A stretch of DNA of 64,000 nucleotides from Mesorhizobium sp. (GTDB lineage: Bacteria > Pseudomonadota > Alphaproteobacteria > Rhizobiales > Rhizobiaceae): the NCBI GenBank assembly GCA_019635735.1, contig JAHBYX010000001.1:248001-312000 (forward strand), in the 5' to 3' direction. Under the pieces are notes generated by a model. It did not search any database. It had not been told where the DNA came from and saw only the letters and a program-made list of their open reading frames with translations. Shown here one piece after another: positions 1 through 10,423 of the stretch. Numbering within the stretch: position 1 is the first letter of the stretch; each line of letters opens with the position of its first letter. The position numbers and the translations under genes were made by a program.

Positions 1-1661
1 CCGAGCTTCATCAGCTCGCGTTCGAGCGAACGGACACCCGCTTCGCGCGTGTAGGTCTGGATGATCGCCCGGATCGCGTCCTCGGAGACCGAGAATTCGT
101 TGGGCTGCAGCGCGTGGTCGCGGATCGCCTTCGGCAGGAGGTGGCGCTTGGCGATCTCCACCTTCTCGTCCTCGGTATAGCCGGCGATACGGATGATCTC
201 CATACGGTCCATCAGGGCCGGCGGGATGTTCAGCGTGTTCGCCGTCGTCACGAACATCACGCTCGAGAGGTCGTATTCGACCTCCAGATAGTGGTCCATG
301 AACGTCGAGTTCTGTTCCGGATCGAGAACCTCGAGCAGGGCCGATGACGGGTCGCCGCGGAAATCCATGCCCATCTTGTCGATCTCGTCGAGCAGGAAGA
401 GCGGATTGGACTTCTTCGCCTTCTTCATCGACTGGATGACCTTGCCGGGCATCGATCCGATATAGGTGCGGCGGTGACCGCGAATCTCGGCCTCGTCGCG
501 CACGCCGCCAAGCGCCATGCGCACGAACTCGCGTCCGGTCGCCTTGGCGATCGACTTGCCGAGCGACGTCTTGCCGACGCCGGGAGGTCCGACAAGGCAC
601 AGGATCGGGCCCTTCATCTTGTTCTGACGGCTCTGCACCGCGAGATATTCGACGATCCGGTCCTTGACCTTGTCGAGGCCGAAATGATCGGTGTCGAGCA
701 CCTGCTGGGCGAGGTCGAGGTCATACTTGACCTTCGTGCGCTTGCCCCACGGGATCGACAGGATCCAGTCGAGGTAGTTGCGCACGACGGTGGCTTCCGC
801 GGACATCGGCGACATCGACCGCAGCTTCTTCAGCTCGGCCTCCGCCTTCTCGCGAGCCTCCTTGGTCAGCTTGGTCTTCTTGATGCGCTCCTCGATCTCG
901 GTCGCCTCGTCGCGGCCGTCTTCGCCCTCGCCGAGTTCCTTCTGGATCGCCTTCATCTGCTCGTTCAGGTAGTATTCGCGCTGGGTCTTCTCCATCTGGC
1001 GCTTGACGCGCGAGCGGATGCGCTTCTCCACTTGGAGCACCGAGATCTCGGACTCCATATGACCCATCGCCTTCTCGAGCCGGTCCTTTATGGACAGCGT
1101 CGAAAGCATCTCCTGCTTCTCGGGGATCTTGATGGCGAGATGCGAGGCGATCGTGTCGGCAAGCTTCGAATAGTCCTCGATCTGACCGACCGCGGCGATG
1201 ACCTCGGGCGAGATCTTCTTGTTCAGCTTCACGTAGTTCTCGAAGTCGGAGACGACGGAACGGGCGAGCGCCTCGATCTCGACTTCCTCCTCGGCCGGCT
1301 CGTGCAGAACCTCGGCGCGCGCCTCGTGATAGTCCTCGCGGTCGGTGAATGCGATCACCTTGGCGCGCGAAGCGCCCTCGACGAGAACCTTGACGGTGCC
1401 GTCGGGCAGCTTGAGCAACTGGAGCACATTGGCGAGAGTGCCGACGTCATAGATCGCTTCGGGTTCCGGATCGTCGTCGGCGGCATTCATCTGCGTCGCA
1501 AGCAGGATCTGCTTGTCCGAGCCCATGACCTCTTCCAGCGCGCGGATCGACTTTTCGCGGCCCACGAAGAGGGGCACGATCATATGCGGGAAGACGACGA
1601 TATCGCGCAGCGGAAGCACTGCGAACGGGCCGCTTCCGGGGGAGCTGGGTTGTCTTGCCAT
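1..1661 (-). CDS. lon: ATP-dependent protease Lon (partial, C-terminal part beyond window)
   Basis: Lon is the cytosolic AAA+ serine protease that degrades misfolded and regulatory proteins. The 553 residues visible cover the N-terminal substrate-binding domain (starting [20 protein letters not shown]), the coiled middle region, the Walker A motif GPPGVGKTS and the Walker B/sensor region LLDEIDKMG. The window stops inside the AAA+ lid ([10 protein letters not shown]), so the Ser-Lys protease domain lies outside. The ATG at 1661 is preceded by a purine-rich site (GAAAGAAAGG). The gene lies downstream of clpX in the same direction but is separated from it by 297 bases and a terminator, so it is probably transcribed on its own. 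Identification is certain; only the truncation is a window effect. Confidence 0.97.
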   Translation of the reverse strand, partial: MARQPSSPGSGPFAVLPLRDIVVFPHMIVPLFVGREKSIRALEEVMGSDKQILLATQMNAADDDPEPEAIYDVGTLANVLQLLKLPDGTVKVLVEGASRAKVIAFTDREDYHEARAEVLHEPAEEEVEIEALARSVVSDFENYVKLNKKISPEVIAAVGQIEDYSKLADTIASHLAIKIPEKQEMLSTLSIKDRLEKAMGHMESEISVLQVEKRIRSRVKRQMEKTQREYYLNEQMKAIQKELGEGEDGRDEATEIEERIKKTKLTKEAREKAEAELKKLRSMSPMSAEATVVRNYLDWILSIPWGKRTKVKYDLDLAQQVLDTDHFGLDKVKDRIVEYLAVQSRQNKMKGPILCLVGPPGVGKTSLGKSIAKATGREFVRMALGGVRDEAEIRGHRRTYIGSMPGKVIQSMKKAKKSNPLFLLDEIDKMGMDFRGDPSSALLEVLDPEQNSTFMDHYLEVEYDLSSVMFVTTANTLNIPPALMDRMEIIRIAGYTEDEKVEIAKRHLLPKAIRDHALQPNEFSVSEDAIRAIIQTYTREAGVRSLERELMKL

Positions 1662-1679
1662 GGTCTTTGCCTTTCTTTC

Positions 1680-1722
1680 GCGGCCGCCTTCAGCCAACCA
1701 CGAATCTCATATTAGCGGCCGC
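1680..1722 (-). promoter_or_regulatory. Possible 5'UTR hairpin of lon (paired GCGGCCGC copies)
   Basis: Two copies of the self-complementary octamer GCGGCCGC lie at 1680-1687 and 1715-1722, 18 bases upstream of the lon start. In a minus-strand transcript they could pair into an 8-bp GC stem with a 27-base loop. The pairing is visible in the sequence; a regulatory role (for example thermosensing) is speculation. Confidence 0.25.
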
Positions 1723-1907
1723 TGGCCGATCCGCCTACCTTTGTATCTCAAAAGGCTCATTCAGCACGGATATCGGACGGGCGTCCTTATCCGGCTTAAG
1801 TGGATGCAGCGCAGCACAATATCAAGTGGCGGGCCGGTCCGCCGGACCGTCGCGCGGGCTGCCTCGCCATCCGGGCAGGTCCACTCGCTCGCGAAATGGC
1901 CGCGTAC

Positions 1908-1931
1908 GAAAACGGCGCCCGCAGGCGCCGT
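1908..1931 (-). terminator. Rho-independent terminator of clpX
   Basis: Read on the minus strand, ACGGCGCC-TGCG-GGCGCCGT is followed directly by TTTTC. It sits 28 bases past the clpX stop codon and before lon, in the position expected of a clpX terminator. The stem is 8 perfect base pairs (1912-1919 with 1924-1931). Confidence 0.75.
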
Positions 1932-1958
1932 CGTTCACCTCTCCCGCAGCCGGGCTGT

Positions 1959-3224
<1,266 letters not shown>

Positions 3225-3517
3225 CGTCCAAGTCCTTTCACTGCCGCGTATCCGCGATCACCGCTCCGAGACGGCCCACGATCGCGTTGGGCATCGGCGC
3301 TTCCCGACGCGGGAGGGCGCGATTCACGACATTTCCGAACGAAACACAAATCAGAAAATGCGGCAACGATTCGCAGCTCCCATGCCAAGGCTAAGGCGTC
3401 GAAACTCTACAGAAGCTTAACGTAGGGCCTCGCTTCGCAGGTGGGAACAGCAAAATGTGACAGAATTGACGCAGAACCGTGAAAAAGCGCCTTCTGTCGG
3501 CCGCACATCCGATCACA

Positions 3518-4150
3518 TCATCCGGCGCCAGTCGCCTCGACCGCATCGCGCGAGGCGATGACCCGGTCGATCAGACCGAATTCCTTCGCTTCATCGGCGG
3601 TCATGAAGTGGTCGCGGTCGAGCGTGCGCTCGATCATTTCGTAGTCCTTGCCGGTATGCTTGACGTAGACCTCGTTGAGGCGGCGCTTCAGCTTGATGAT
3701 GTCCTGCGCGTGGCGCTCGATGTCGGACGCCTGGCCGGAGAAGCCGCCCGAGGGCTGGTGCACCATGATGCGCGCATTCGGCGTCGCGAAGCGCATGTCC
3801 TTTTCGCCTGCGCACAGCAGCAGCGAACCCATCGAGGCGGCCTGGCCGATGCAGAGTGTCGACACCGCGGGCTTGATGAACTGCATGGTGTCGTAGATCG
3901 CCATGCCGCTCGTCACCACGCCGCCCGGCGAGTTGATGTAGAGGTTGATTTCCTTCTTCGGGTTCTCGGCTTCGAGGAAGAGGAGCTGGGCGCAGACCAG
4001 CGTCGCCATCCCGTCCTCGACCGGACCGGTGATGAAGATGATGCGCTCCTTCAGGAGCCGCGAAAAGATATCGTAAGCCCGTTCGCCGCGATTGGTCTGT
4101 TCGACGACCATCGGCACGAGGTTCATGTAGGTTTCGACCGGGTCTCTCAT
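3518..4150 (-). CDS. clpP: ATP-dependent Clp protease proteolytic subunit ClpP
   Basis: ClpP is the barrel-shaped serine protease that works with ClpX or ClpA. The 210-residue length is normal. The catalytic triad is in place by motif and spacing: Ser106 in GQAASMGS, His131 in MVHQPSGG and Asp180 in TLDRDHF. The hydrophobic N-terminal processing region starts [19 protein letters not shown]. It is the first gene of the minus-strand clpP, clpX, lon order; the 293-base gap to clpX contains no gene. Confidence 0.98.
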   Translation of the reverse strand: MRDPVETYMNLVPMVVEQTNRGERAYDIFSRLLKERIIFITGPVEDGMATLVCAQLLFLEAENPKKEINLYINSPGGVVTSGMAIYDTMQFIKPAVSTLCIGQAASMGSLLLCAGEKDMRFATPNARIMVHQPSGGFSGQASDIERHAQDIIKLKRRLNEVYVKHTGKDYEMIERTLDRDHFMTADEAKEFGLIDRVIASRDAVEATGAG

Positions 4151-4287
4151 CGACTGTCCCTTTGCGAGGGCGATTTCCGTGCGGTTGCGGCGGAATCGCG
4201 AGGCGGATGGTTTGCCCTAGATATGTCCGGGGCTCTGCCGAGCGCAAGGGCGCCCGCACCCGTCCTGCCCGAAAGCGCAGGCATGGT

Positions 4288-5391
4288 TTACGCTACTTCA
4301 GCCCGCAGCCAGCGATGCAGCCTGGCTATGTCGCCATCCTCGACGGCATCGGCGACGCGACGGCCGACGGCCGCGCCAAATTTGTAGCCGTGGCCGGAAC
4401 AGGCTGAGACGACGATCGCCTTTCCCTTGCCCATGCCGAAGAAGCGCTCGTCGGCCGTGAAGGTATAGGCGCAGGTGACCACCTCGAGCACCGTGTATTC
4501 CGACAGCCGCGCCATTGGCGGCGAGAAATGCGAGAGGATCTGCGCACCCTCTTCCGGCCGCGGCGCCCGGTCGGCGTCGGCGTCCGGATTGACCTTCTTG
4601 TGCAGGCCGGTGCCGAACTTCAGGCCGCCCCCGCCAGAGGGCGGAATGATGTAGCCGTCGACCGTGCCGCCGACGTCCAGAATCACGGGCGCGCGCTCCC
4701 AGGCCGCCTTCAGGTCCGCGGGAGGATCGAGGTAGACCACCGCGGTGCGCTGGGTAGACAAGGTACCGGCGAGGTCAGGGAACAGTTTCGTTACCCAGGC
4801 GCCGGCCGTGACGACGATCCGGTCGGCGCGGATCGTCTCGCCATCGGCGAGTGCAACTGTTCCGGCATCCGCGTCCACCGACACGACTCTCGCCTGTTCG
4901 CGCACGTCGGCACCGTTGGCGCGCAGCCATTCGCACAAGCCGTTCGCGATCCGCCGGCAGTGCAACGCGCCACCTTCCTCCGAGAAATAGGCATAGCGGA
5001 TGGTCGCTGGATCGAAGAATGGCCAGCGCGAGGCGGTCTCTTCCGCCGTCAGCAGGTCGAAGGGAAAGCCGCCTTCCTTGAGGCCTTCGAGATAGTCCTC
5101 GGCCTCGTCGCCCGGCTCGCGCGAGACGCAGGCGAAGCCGCGGTGGTCGTAGTGGCACTGGCCGAGATCCGCCCACATCTCCTCCCAGGCAGAATAGGCC
5201 TCCGTGATCGCGCGGCCGTAGCCGCTTCCGGACGGATACGCGCGGCGAATGATGCGATGGTGGTCACCGGACGCGGCGAGGGGGTTGGGGATCGGACCCT
5301 GTTCGAGCAGGGTGACGCGATGCCCGCGCTTGGCGAGCGACCAGGCGGTGGAAAGCCCCGCGATGCCGGCGCCGACGACAACGACTTCCAT
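4288..5391 (-). CDS. FAD-dependent oxidoreductase, monomeric sarcosine oxidase-like
   Basis: This is a 367-residue DAO-family flavoenzyme. The Rossmann motif VVGAGIAGLSTAW begins at residue 4. The C-terminal half has CAYTFTADERF, which resembles the CMYTxTPDxxF segment whose Cys carries covalent FAD in monomeric sarcosine and N-methyl amino acid oxidases, and SGHGYKFG, the flavin-contacting motif of the same group. The likely reaction is oxidative demethylation or deamination of a secondary amine; the substrate cannot be told. The ATG at 5391 was chosen because GGGGAGG lies 6 bases upstream and the flavin motif then starts at the N-terminus. The gene is divergent from the P450 gene with 82 bases between. 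Confidence 0.85.
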   Translation of the reverse strand: MEVVVVGAGIAGLSTAWSLAKRGHRVTLLEQGPIPNPLAASGDHHRIIRRAYPSGSGYGRAITEAYSAWEEMWADLGQCHYDHRGFACVSREPGDEAEDYLEGLKEGGFPFDLLTAEETASRWPFFDPATIRYAYFSEEGGALHCRRIANGLCEWLRANGADVREQARVVSVDADAGTVALADGETIRADRIVVTAGAWVTKLFPDLAGTLSTQRTAVVYLDPPADLKAAWERAPVILDVGGTVDGYIIPPSGGGGLKFGTGLHKKVNPDADADRAPRPEEGAQILSHFSPPMARLSEYTVLEVVTCAYTFTADERFFGMGKGKAIVVSACSGHGYKFGAAVGRRVADAVEDGDIARLHRWLRAEVA

Positions 5392-5473
5392 CCGCCTCCC
5401 CTTTCCGCAGCCGGCTGTGCGGCAGAACAATACGGGCTGGTCCGGCCTTTGCAAGGCAGGCTACAACACCGTC

Positions 5474-6772
5474 ATGATCCGCCCGCCATACCTTCACCTG
5501 ACACCAGCAACGCGCCGTGTGCGGATCGATCCGCACGACAGCCAGTTCATCCAGAACCCTTACGCCGCCTATGCCTTCTTGCAGGGCACGGCGCCCGTGT
5601 TCTTCTGGGAAGACTATGGGTTCTGGTGCCTGGCCGGCTATGACGAGGTGAACCGCGCGCTACGCGACAAGCGCTTCGGCCGTGAACGCCCCGGCGGTTA
5701 CATGAAGTCGGTTTCAGCCGGAGGAGACCGCGCGCACCTTGCCGATTTCGACGCGCTCGAGGCGGGATCGATGCTCGAGCTTGAGCCGCCGGTCCACACT
5801 CGCCTGCGGACGCTGGTGAACCGGGCCTTCGTCTCGCGGCAGGTGGAACGGTTGCGTCCGCGCATCGAACAGCTCGCCGGCGATCTGATCGACCGCTTCG
5901 AAGACGACGGCGCTGTCGACCTGCTGCCTGCCTTCGCGACCCCGCTGCCGAGCGTGGTGATCGCCGAGATGCTGGGGGTCCCTTCCGACATGGCTGCCCA
6001 ACTCGTCGAATGGTCGAACCGCATGGTCGCGATGTACATGCACGCGCCGGCGCGGGCGACGGAACTTGCGGCCAATGCCGCCGCGCGCGACTTCGCCTCC
6101 TTCATACGGGGCGAGGTCGAAGCGCGTCGCAACGGCCCCGCCGACGACCTGCTCGGTCTCCTGGTCTCTGCACGCGACGATGGCGACCGCCTGTCGGACG
6201 CGGAGCTCGTATCGTCGGCGATCCTGCTCCTCAATGCCGGTCACGAAGCGACCGTGCACCAGATCGGCAACGCAGTGCGGACCATCCTGAACGAGGGCGG
6301 CGATCCGCGACGGTTCTTCGAGACGTCCGAGGCGGCGGAGGCGACCGTGGAAGAGTGCCTGCGCATCGATCCGCCGCTGCATATGTTCACGCGCTATGCG
6401 TCCGAGCGCGTCGAACTGACACCCGAGGCGATCATCGAGCCCGGCGAGCGGATCGGCCTGCTGCTCGGCGCCGCCAACAACGATCCGGCCGCCTTCGACG
6501 CGCCGCGGTTGTTCCGACCGGGTCGCCCTGACCAGAAGAACGTCACCTTCGGCGCCGGAATTCATTTCTGCATCGGCGCGCCGCTGGCCCGCCTCGAGCT
6601 CCAGGTTGCGCTGAAGGTACTGTTCGATCGGCTGCCGACGCTGCGTCTCGCCTACGAGCCGACCTATCGCGACAGCTATCATTTCCACGGTCTCGACCGG
6701 CTGAAGGTCGAGTGGTGGGTGCCGAAGTATCAGCCTTTGAATCCGATCGCGGACGAAGCGGCATCCGACTGA
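5474..6772 (+). CDS. Cytochrome P450
   Basis: This is a 432-residue soluble class I bacterial P450 mono-oxygenase. The I-helix oxygen-activating motif is AGHEAT, the K-helix ExxR is EECLR, and the heme loop FGAGIHFCIG places the axial thiolate at Cys366. No membrane anchor is present. No ferredoxin or ferredoxin reductase gene is adjacent, so redox partners must come from elsewhere. The substrate is unknown. An upstream in-frame extension to 5249 overlaps the divergent oxidase gene and is not credible; the ATG at 5474 gives the normal family N-terminus (MIRPPYLHLTPATRRVRIDP). Confidence 0.95.
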   Translation: MIRPPYLHLTPATRRVRIDPHDSQFIQNPYAAYAFLQGTAPVFFWEDYGFWCLAGYDEVNRALRDKRFGRERPGGYMKSVSAGGDRAHLADFDALEAGSMLELEPPVHTRLRTLVNRAFVSRQVERLRPRIEQLAGDLIDRFEDDGAVDLLPAFATPLPSVVIAEMLGVPSDMAAQLVEWSNRMVAMYMHAPARATELAANAAARDFASFIRGEVEARRNGPADDLLGLLVSARDDGDRLSDAELVSSAILLLNAGHEATVHQIGNAVRTILNEGGDPRRFFETSEAAEATVEECLRIDPPLHMFTRYASERVELTPEAIIEPGERIGLLLGAANNDPAAFDAPRLFRPGRPDQKNVTFGAGIHFCIGAPLARLELQVALKVLFDRLPTLRLAYEPTYRDSYHFHGLDRLKVEWWVPKYQPLNPIADEAASD

Positions 6773-6819
6773 AACGGCGCCGCCCTACCCGGTCCGCGCA
6801 GACCGGGAGTGATGCCGTG

Positions 6820-7575
6820 ATGTTTCGAACAGCTGCGCTGGCGGCAATGATCCTCGGCGTGGCCGTGGGCGCGGCGCGGGCGGACAGCGACTATCTCGCC
6901 TTTTCGAGCGAAGCTTCCCCGGCCCTGGAGGCGGCGCACGGCCATTTCGAAGCGGCGTCCGGCGCGACGATCGACCCCGCAGTCGTAACAGTCGCGCAGG
7001 TCGACCTCGACGGCGACGGTTCGAGCGAGATCATCGCCTATGCGAACGCGGCCGCCTTCTGCACCTCGGATGGCTGCGCCCCAAGCATACTGCGCATGGC
7101 GGGCGAGAGCTGGAAGGATATCCTCGCGGTCGGCGTGGTGCGCACGCGTGCGGTTCCCGGCAACATTTCGGTGATCAACGAGCGCCATGGCGGCTTCCTC
7201 GACCTGCTGGTCGGCTCGCACTACCTGATCCATGACGGGTCGGCCTATCGCGAGGACACCGGTCCCATCCCGACGCTACTCGACGAGAGCGCATTCCTGA
7301 CCGCCTGCACCGCCAGTCCGGATATCGCCGACGAGGTGCGAAAGGCCGGCCCGCGCGGCGATATCGCCGAGCCCGTCGAGACGTTCTGCCTCTGCCTGGT
7401 CGACCAGTTCCAGACGGCCGGACTGCCCCAGCGCGACCTCGACGGCTTTGCCGCCCTGCTTGCGGGACGCACGGACATGGCTGACGCGGCGAAGCAGTCG
7501 TCAATTCCCGGAGATTTCGAAGAGAAGCTGGGCGATTTCCGGTTCAGCTGCGGGATCGAGCTCAGCGCCGACTGA
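6820..7575 (+). CDS. Secreted hypothetical protein
   Basis: This 251-residue protein has a signal peptide (MFRTAALAAMILGVAVGAARA, likely cut after ARA). The segment VAQVDLDGDGSSEII is a calcium-binding, FG-GAP-like DxDxDG loop, and a cysteine-rich stretch follows (FCTSDGCAPS, then ETFCLCLVD). I do not recognise a named family beyond that. It probably acts in the periplasm. It lies 47 bases after the P450 gene in the same direction, but nothing ties the two functionally. GGGAG about 11 bases upstream supports the ATG at 6820. Confidence 0.75.
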   Translation: MFRTAALAAMILGVAVGAARADSDYLAFSSEASPALEAAHGHFEAASGATIDPAVVTVAQVDLDGDGSSEIIAYANAAAFCTSDGCAPSILRMAGESWKDILAVGVVRTRAVPGNISVINERHGGFLDLLVGSHYLIHDGSAYREDTGPIPTLLDESAFLTACTASPDIADEVRKAGPRGDIAEPVETFCLCLVDQFQTAGLPQRDLDGFAALLAGRTDMADAAKQSSIPGDFEEKLGDFRFSCGIELSAD

Positions 7576-7625
7576 CGGTTTGTGCGGGGATGGCACCGAC
7601 GAGCGGGCCGAAGCGGATTGCCCGG

Positions 7626-7662
7626 CGCAAAAACAAGAAAGCACCGGGATCGCTCCCAGTGC
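7626..7662 (-). terminator. Rho-independent terminator of the ncRNA candidate or cupin transcript
   Basis: On the minus strand GCACTGGGA-GCGA-TCCCGGTGC is followed by TTTCTTGTTTTT. The stem is 9 bp with one A/C mismatch. It lies 425 bases beyond the cupin stop codon and 50 bases from the end of the convergent secreted-protein gene. Confidence 0.85.
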
Positions 7663-8010
7663 CTCCCTGTTCAGGCCTTTCCCCGATCCGCGCTGCAACC
7701 GAAGTCGCGCGTTGGCCGAGGGTTGGGCACCGACGGGTCTCGCTTCCTGCGCATCCCGAAAGATACGTTCTCCGCTCGACCATGCTCCGAACCGCGAGGG
7801 CTCTGCGAGCACTTCCGCCTTTCGCGTTCCAGACCGCTCTGGACGGATCCCGCTGGACGTGACGCCATCGACTTCCGGCTTTCGCCGTGGTCCGCCTGGT
7901 GCCGCGGGGCTCAGGTATTGCCTTCACGCTTTGACCCGCCGTCCGTGCGGAGCGTTCGTGCACCTGAGATGGCCTTAGGTTAGGCGCGGGCGGACGCTGC
8001 GGCAACCACC
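7629..8010 (-). ncRNA. Candidate structured non-coding RNA, family not recognised
   Basis: This 0.4-kb stretch has no credible protein and ends (minus strand) in a strong intrinsic terminator. The minus-strand transcript can form several hairpins: CTCAGGT with ACCTGAG (7962-7968 / 7910-7916) enclosing AGCG/CGCT, CGGC-GAAA-GCCG (7876-7887), CCAGA-GCGG-TCTGG (7829-7842), GTATC-TTTCG-GGATGC (7751-7766) and a GC-rich TTCG hairpin near 7690-7715. A 15-base element occurs twice exactly 60 bases apart (7811 and 7871, one mismatch), each including a GAAA loop. I looked for the hallmarks of RNase P RNA, tmRNA, SRP RNA and 6S RNA and did not find them. It could be an independent small RNA or a long structured 3'UTR of the upstream cupin gene. 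The 5' end is a guess. Confidence 0.45.
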
Positions 8011-8087
8011 TGTCGCCTGTGGAGAACGTGGATAGCGGGTATTACCGAGACTTCCCGATGGAAGGTAACGCCGACAACGCAGCCGCG

Positions 8088-8429
8088 TCAGAGCCTGATC
8101 ACATATTCCTTGCGAGTCGTTTCAACGACTTCCCAGGTTCCCTTGAAGCCGGGCCTCAGGACAAAACTGTCGCCGGCCTTGACGGTGGTCGCCTCGCCGC
8201 CCTCCTCCGCGATCACCGAAACGCCGGACAGGATGTGGCAGAATTCCCATTCGTCGTAGGCGATGCGCCACTTGCCCGGCGTCGCCTCCCAGATGCCGGC
8301 ATAGAGGCCGCCTTCGGCCTCCTCGACGTTCCAGGTGCGGGTGCGGGGACTGCCGGAAACGATGCGGTCCGCCGGCGGGGCCCCGTCCTCGGGCGCCCCG
8401 CTCGCGTCGATCCTGAGTAGGCGCGACAT
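8088..8429 (-). CDS. Cupin-domain protein (DUF861/EutQ-like)
   Basis: This 113-residue protein is a single small cupin barrel: GKWRIAYDEWEFCHILSG, then VKAGDSFVLRPGFKGTWEVVE, which match the two cupin_3 (DUF861) motifs. Family members are small metal-binding or sugar-binding proteins of mostly unknown function. It starts 5 bases after metY ends, so it is very probably co-transcribed with metY. The longer in-frame extension into metY is antisense-like coding and was rejected; the ATG at 8429 is taken. Confidence 0.85.
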   Translation of the reverse strand: MSRLLRIDASGAPEDGAPPADRIVSGSPRTRTWNVEEAEGGLYAGIWEATPGKWRIAYDEWEFCHILSGVSVIAEEGGEATTVKAGDSFVLRPGFKGTWEVVETTRKEYVIRL

Positions 8430-8434
8430 CCTGA

Positions 8435-9709
8435 TCAGCCGATCTTCGCCAGCGCCTGCCTGAGGTCGGCGATGATGTCGTCGACGTTCTCCAGGCCGAC
8501 CGAGAGGCGGATGACGTCGTTGCCGGCGCCGGCGGCGGTCTTCTGCGCATCGGTCAACTGGCGGTGGGTGGTCGAGGCCGGATGGATGATCAGCGAGCGC
8601 ACGTCGCCGATATTGGCCAGATGCGAAAACAGCTCGACGCCCTCGACCACCTTCACGCCGGCGTCGAAGCCGCCCTTGAGCCCAAAGGTGAACACCGCGC
8701 CGGCACCCTTTGGCGAATATTTCTGCATCAGCGCATGGTTCTTGTCGCCCGGCAGGCCGGGATAGGAGACCCAGGCGACCTGGGGCTGTTTCGACAGCCA
8801 TTCGGCGACCTTGAGCGCGTTTTCGCAATGACGCTCCATGCGCAGCGACAGCGTTTCGACGCCCTGCAGAATGAGGAACGCATTGAACGGCGAGATGGTC
8901 GGGCCAAAATCGCGCAGGCCGAGCACGCGGCAGGCAATGGCGAAGGCGAAATTGCCGAAGGTCTCGTGCAGGACGATGCCGCCATATTCCGGGCGCGGCT
9001 GCGACAACATCGGATAGTTGCCGCTCTTCGACCAGTCGAACGTGCCCGCGTCGACGATGATGCCGCCCATCGAATTGCCGTGGCCGCCGATGAACTTGGT
9101 CAGCGAATGGACGACGATGTCGGCGCCGTGTTCGATCGGGCGCAGCAGGTAGGGCGAGGCCATCGTGTTGTCGACGATGAACGGCAGGCCGTGCTTGTGG
9201 GCAATCTTGGCGATGGCCGCGATGTCGACGAAGGTGCCGCCGGGATTCGCAAGGCTCTCGACGAAGATCGCGCGGGTCTTGTCGTCGATCAGCGCTTCGA
9301 GGCCGGCGAGGTCGTCGGTGTCGGCGAAGCGGGCTTCCCAGCCAAAATTCTTGAAGGCATGGCCGAACTGGTTGATCGAGCCGCCGTAAAGGCGCTTTCC
9401 GGCGATGAAGTTCTCGCCCGGGCGCATGATGGTATGGAAGACGAGCAGCTGTGCGCCGTGGCCAGACGACGTTGCGAGCGCGGCCGTGCCACCTTCGAGC
9501 GCGGCGATGCGCTCCTCCAGCACCGCCTGCGTCGGGTTCATGATGCGCGTGTAGATGTTGCCGAAGGCCTTCAGGCCGAACAGCGAGGCGGCGTGATCGA
9601 CGTCGTCGAAGACGAAGGAGGTCGTCTGGTAGATCGGCGTCGCCCGCGCGCCTGTGGCGGGATCCGGCTTGGCACCGGCATGGATGGCGAGCGTGTCGAA
9701 ACCTGGCAT
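8435..9709 (-). CDS. metY: O-acetylhomoserine aminocarboxypropyltransferase/sulfhydrylase
   Basis: This PLP enzyme of the Cys/Met metabolism family has 424 residues. It makes homocysteine (or methionine from methanethiol) from O-acetylhomoserine and sulfide. Lys205 in VVHSLTKFIGGHG is the PLP-binding lysine; YTRIMNPTQ and DNTMASPYLLRP are family motifs. The N-terminus MPGFDTLAIHAGAKPDPATG is typical of MetY. GGGAGG lies upstream of the ATG at 9709. A 142-base gap separates it from the upstream CoA-binding protein gene; I looked there for a SAM-II riboswitch and could not find one. Confidence 0.93.
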   Translation of the reverse strand: MPGFDTLAIHAGAKPDPATGARATPIYQTTSFVFDDVDHAASLFGLKAFGNIYTRIMNPTQAVLEERIAALEGGTAALATSSGHGAQLLVFHTIMRPGENFIAGKRLYGGSINQFGHAFKNFGWEARFADTDDLAGLEALIDDKTRAIFVESLANPGGTFVDIAAIAKIAHKHGLPFIVDNTMASPYLLRPIEHGADIVVHSLTKFIGGHGNSMGGIIVDAGTFDWSKSGNYPMLSQPRPEYGGIVLHETFGNFAFAIACRVLGLRDFGPTISPFNAFLILQGVETLSLRMERHCENALKVAEWLSKQPQVAWVSYPGLPGDKNHALMQKYSPKGAGAVFTFGLKGGFDAGVKVVEGVELFSHLANIGDVRSLIIHPASTTHRQLTDAQKTAAGAGNDVIRLSVGLENVDDIIADLRQALAKIG

Positions 9710-9851
9710 TGGGGTCCTCCCTGGAAGGCTTGTTCTATCCGCGCCAGTCTTGGCAAAGCCCGCGCGGGAAGGCAAAGACGAATTTTCCCTTTTTCGCGGT
9801 TCAAGTGGCCGGAAACCGCCTTGCCGAGCGTTGGCGCGGAGAACGAAAGCG

Positions 9852-10373
9852 CTATTTCTGGCGGATGCCGAAGCTCTGGAACCCCTGCCGCATCATCGGC
9901 TTCTTCGCGCTGATCGTGCCGGAGTTGACGCCGTTCCAGCCGATCTCGCCGGAAAGACGGCCATACTCGATCTTCGGGCAGCGGTTCATCACCACCTTGA
10001 CGCCCTGCGCCTCCGCCTTGGCGGCTGCTTCGTCGTGGCGCACGGTCAACTGCATCCAGATCGCCTTGGGCAGCGGCTCGAGCGCCAGCGCCTCGTCGAC
10101 GATCGGCGGCACCGCATTCGAGGCGCGGAAAATGTCGACCATATCGATCGCCACCGGCACGTCGGAGAGCTTCGCATAGGTCATGCGGCCGAGGATCTCC
10201 TTGCCGGCATGGCCCGGATTGATCGGATAGACGTCGTAGCCCTTGTCGATGAGATACTTGGTGACGAAAAAACTCGGCCGAACGTCGTTGGCCGAGGCGC
10301 CGACGATGGCGATGGTCTTCACTGAATTGAGGATGCCGGCGATGTAAGCGTTATCGTAGGAATCGTGGTTCAT
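9852..10373 (-). CDS. CoA-binding domain protein (YccU-like)
   Basis: This 173-residue protein consists of one Rossmann-type CoA-binding domain: VKTIAIVGASANDVRPSFFV at the N-terminus, then YDVYPINPGHAGKEILG, and the conserved late Asn-Arg-Cys-Pro (VVMNRCPKIEYGRL). It is related to the CoA-binding domain of succinyl-CoA synthetase alpha but lacks the catalytic parts. Its biological role is unknown. It stands alone between metY and the crotonase/VOC pair. Confidence 0.88.
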   Translation of the reverse strand: MNHDSYDNAYIAGILNSVKTIAIVGASANDVRPSFFVTKYLIDKGYDVYPINPGHAGKEILGRMTYAKLSDVPVAIDMVDIFRASNAVPPIVDEALALEPLPKAIWMQLTVRHDEAAAKAEAQGVKVVMNRCPKIEYGRLSGEIGWNGVNSGTISAKKPMMRQGFQSFGIRQK

Positions 10374-10423
10374 GCGGTCTCTTCGTGCTGCCTCGGCGCG
10401 TTTCGCACCGCTTTATGTAGGAG

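Noticed and set aside
7562..8005. Short minus-strand and plus-strand reading frames in the 7.6-8.0 kb gap
   Set aside because: Their products are Arg/Pro/Ser-rich without motifs, frames overlap each other, and hairpins with a terminator suggest RNA instead.
7629..8010. RNase P RNA, tmRNA, SRP RNA or 6S RNA as identity of the structured region
   Set aside because: The P4 sequences of RNase P, the tag-peptide codons and T-arm of tmRNA, the SRP apical loop and the 6S bubble were not found by eye. A covariance search would settle it.
9710..9851. SAM-II riboswitch upstream of metY
   Set aside because: The conserved GCUAAA/UGAUUU pattern is missing. Only a loose stem (GCGGTT with AACCGC) is present.
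8564..9913. Open reading frame of 449 codons on the plus strand, antisense to metY
   Set aside because: Shadow of metY; the compositional bias comes from third-position GC.
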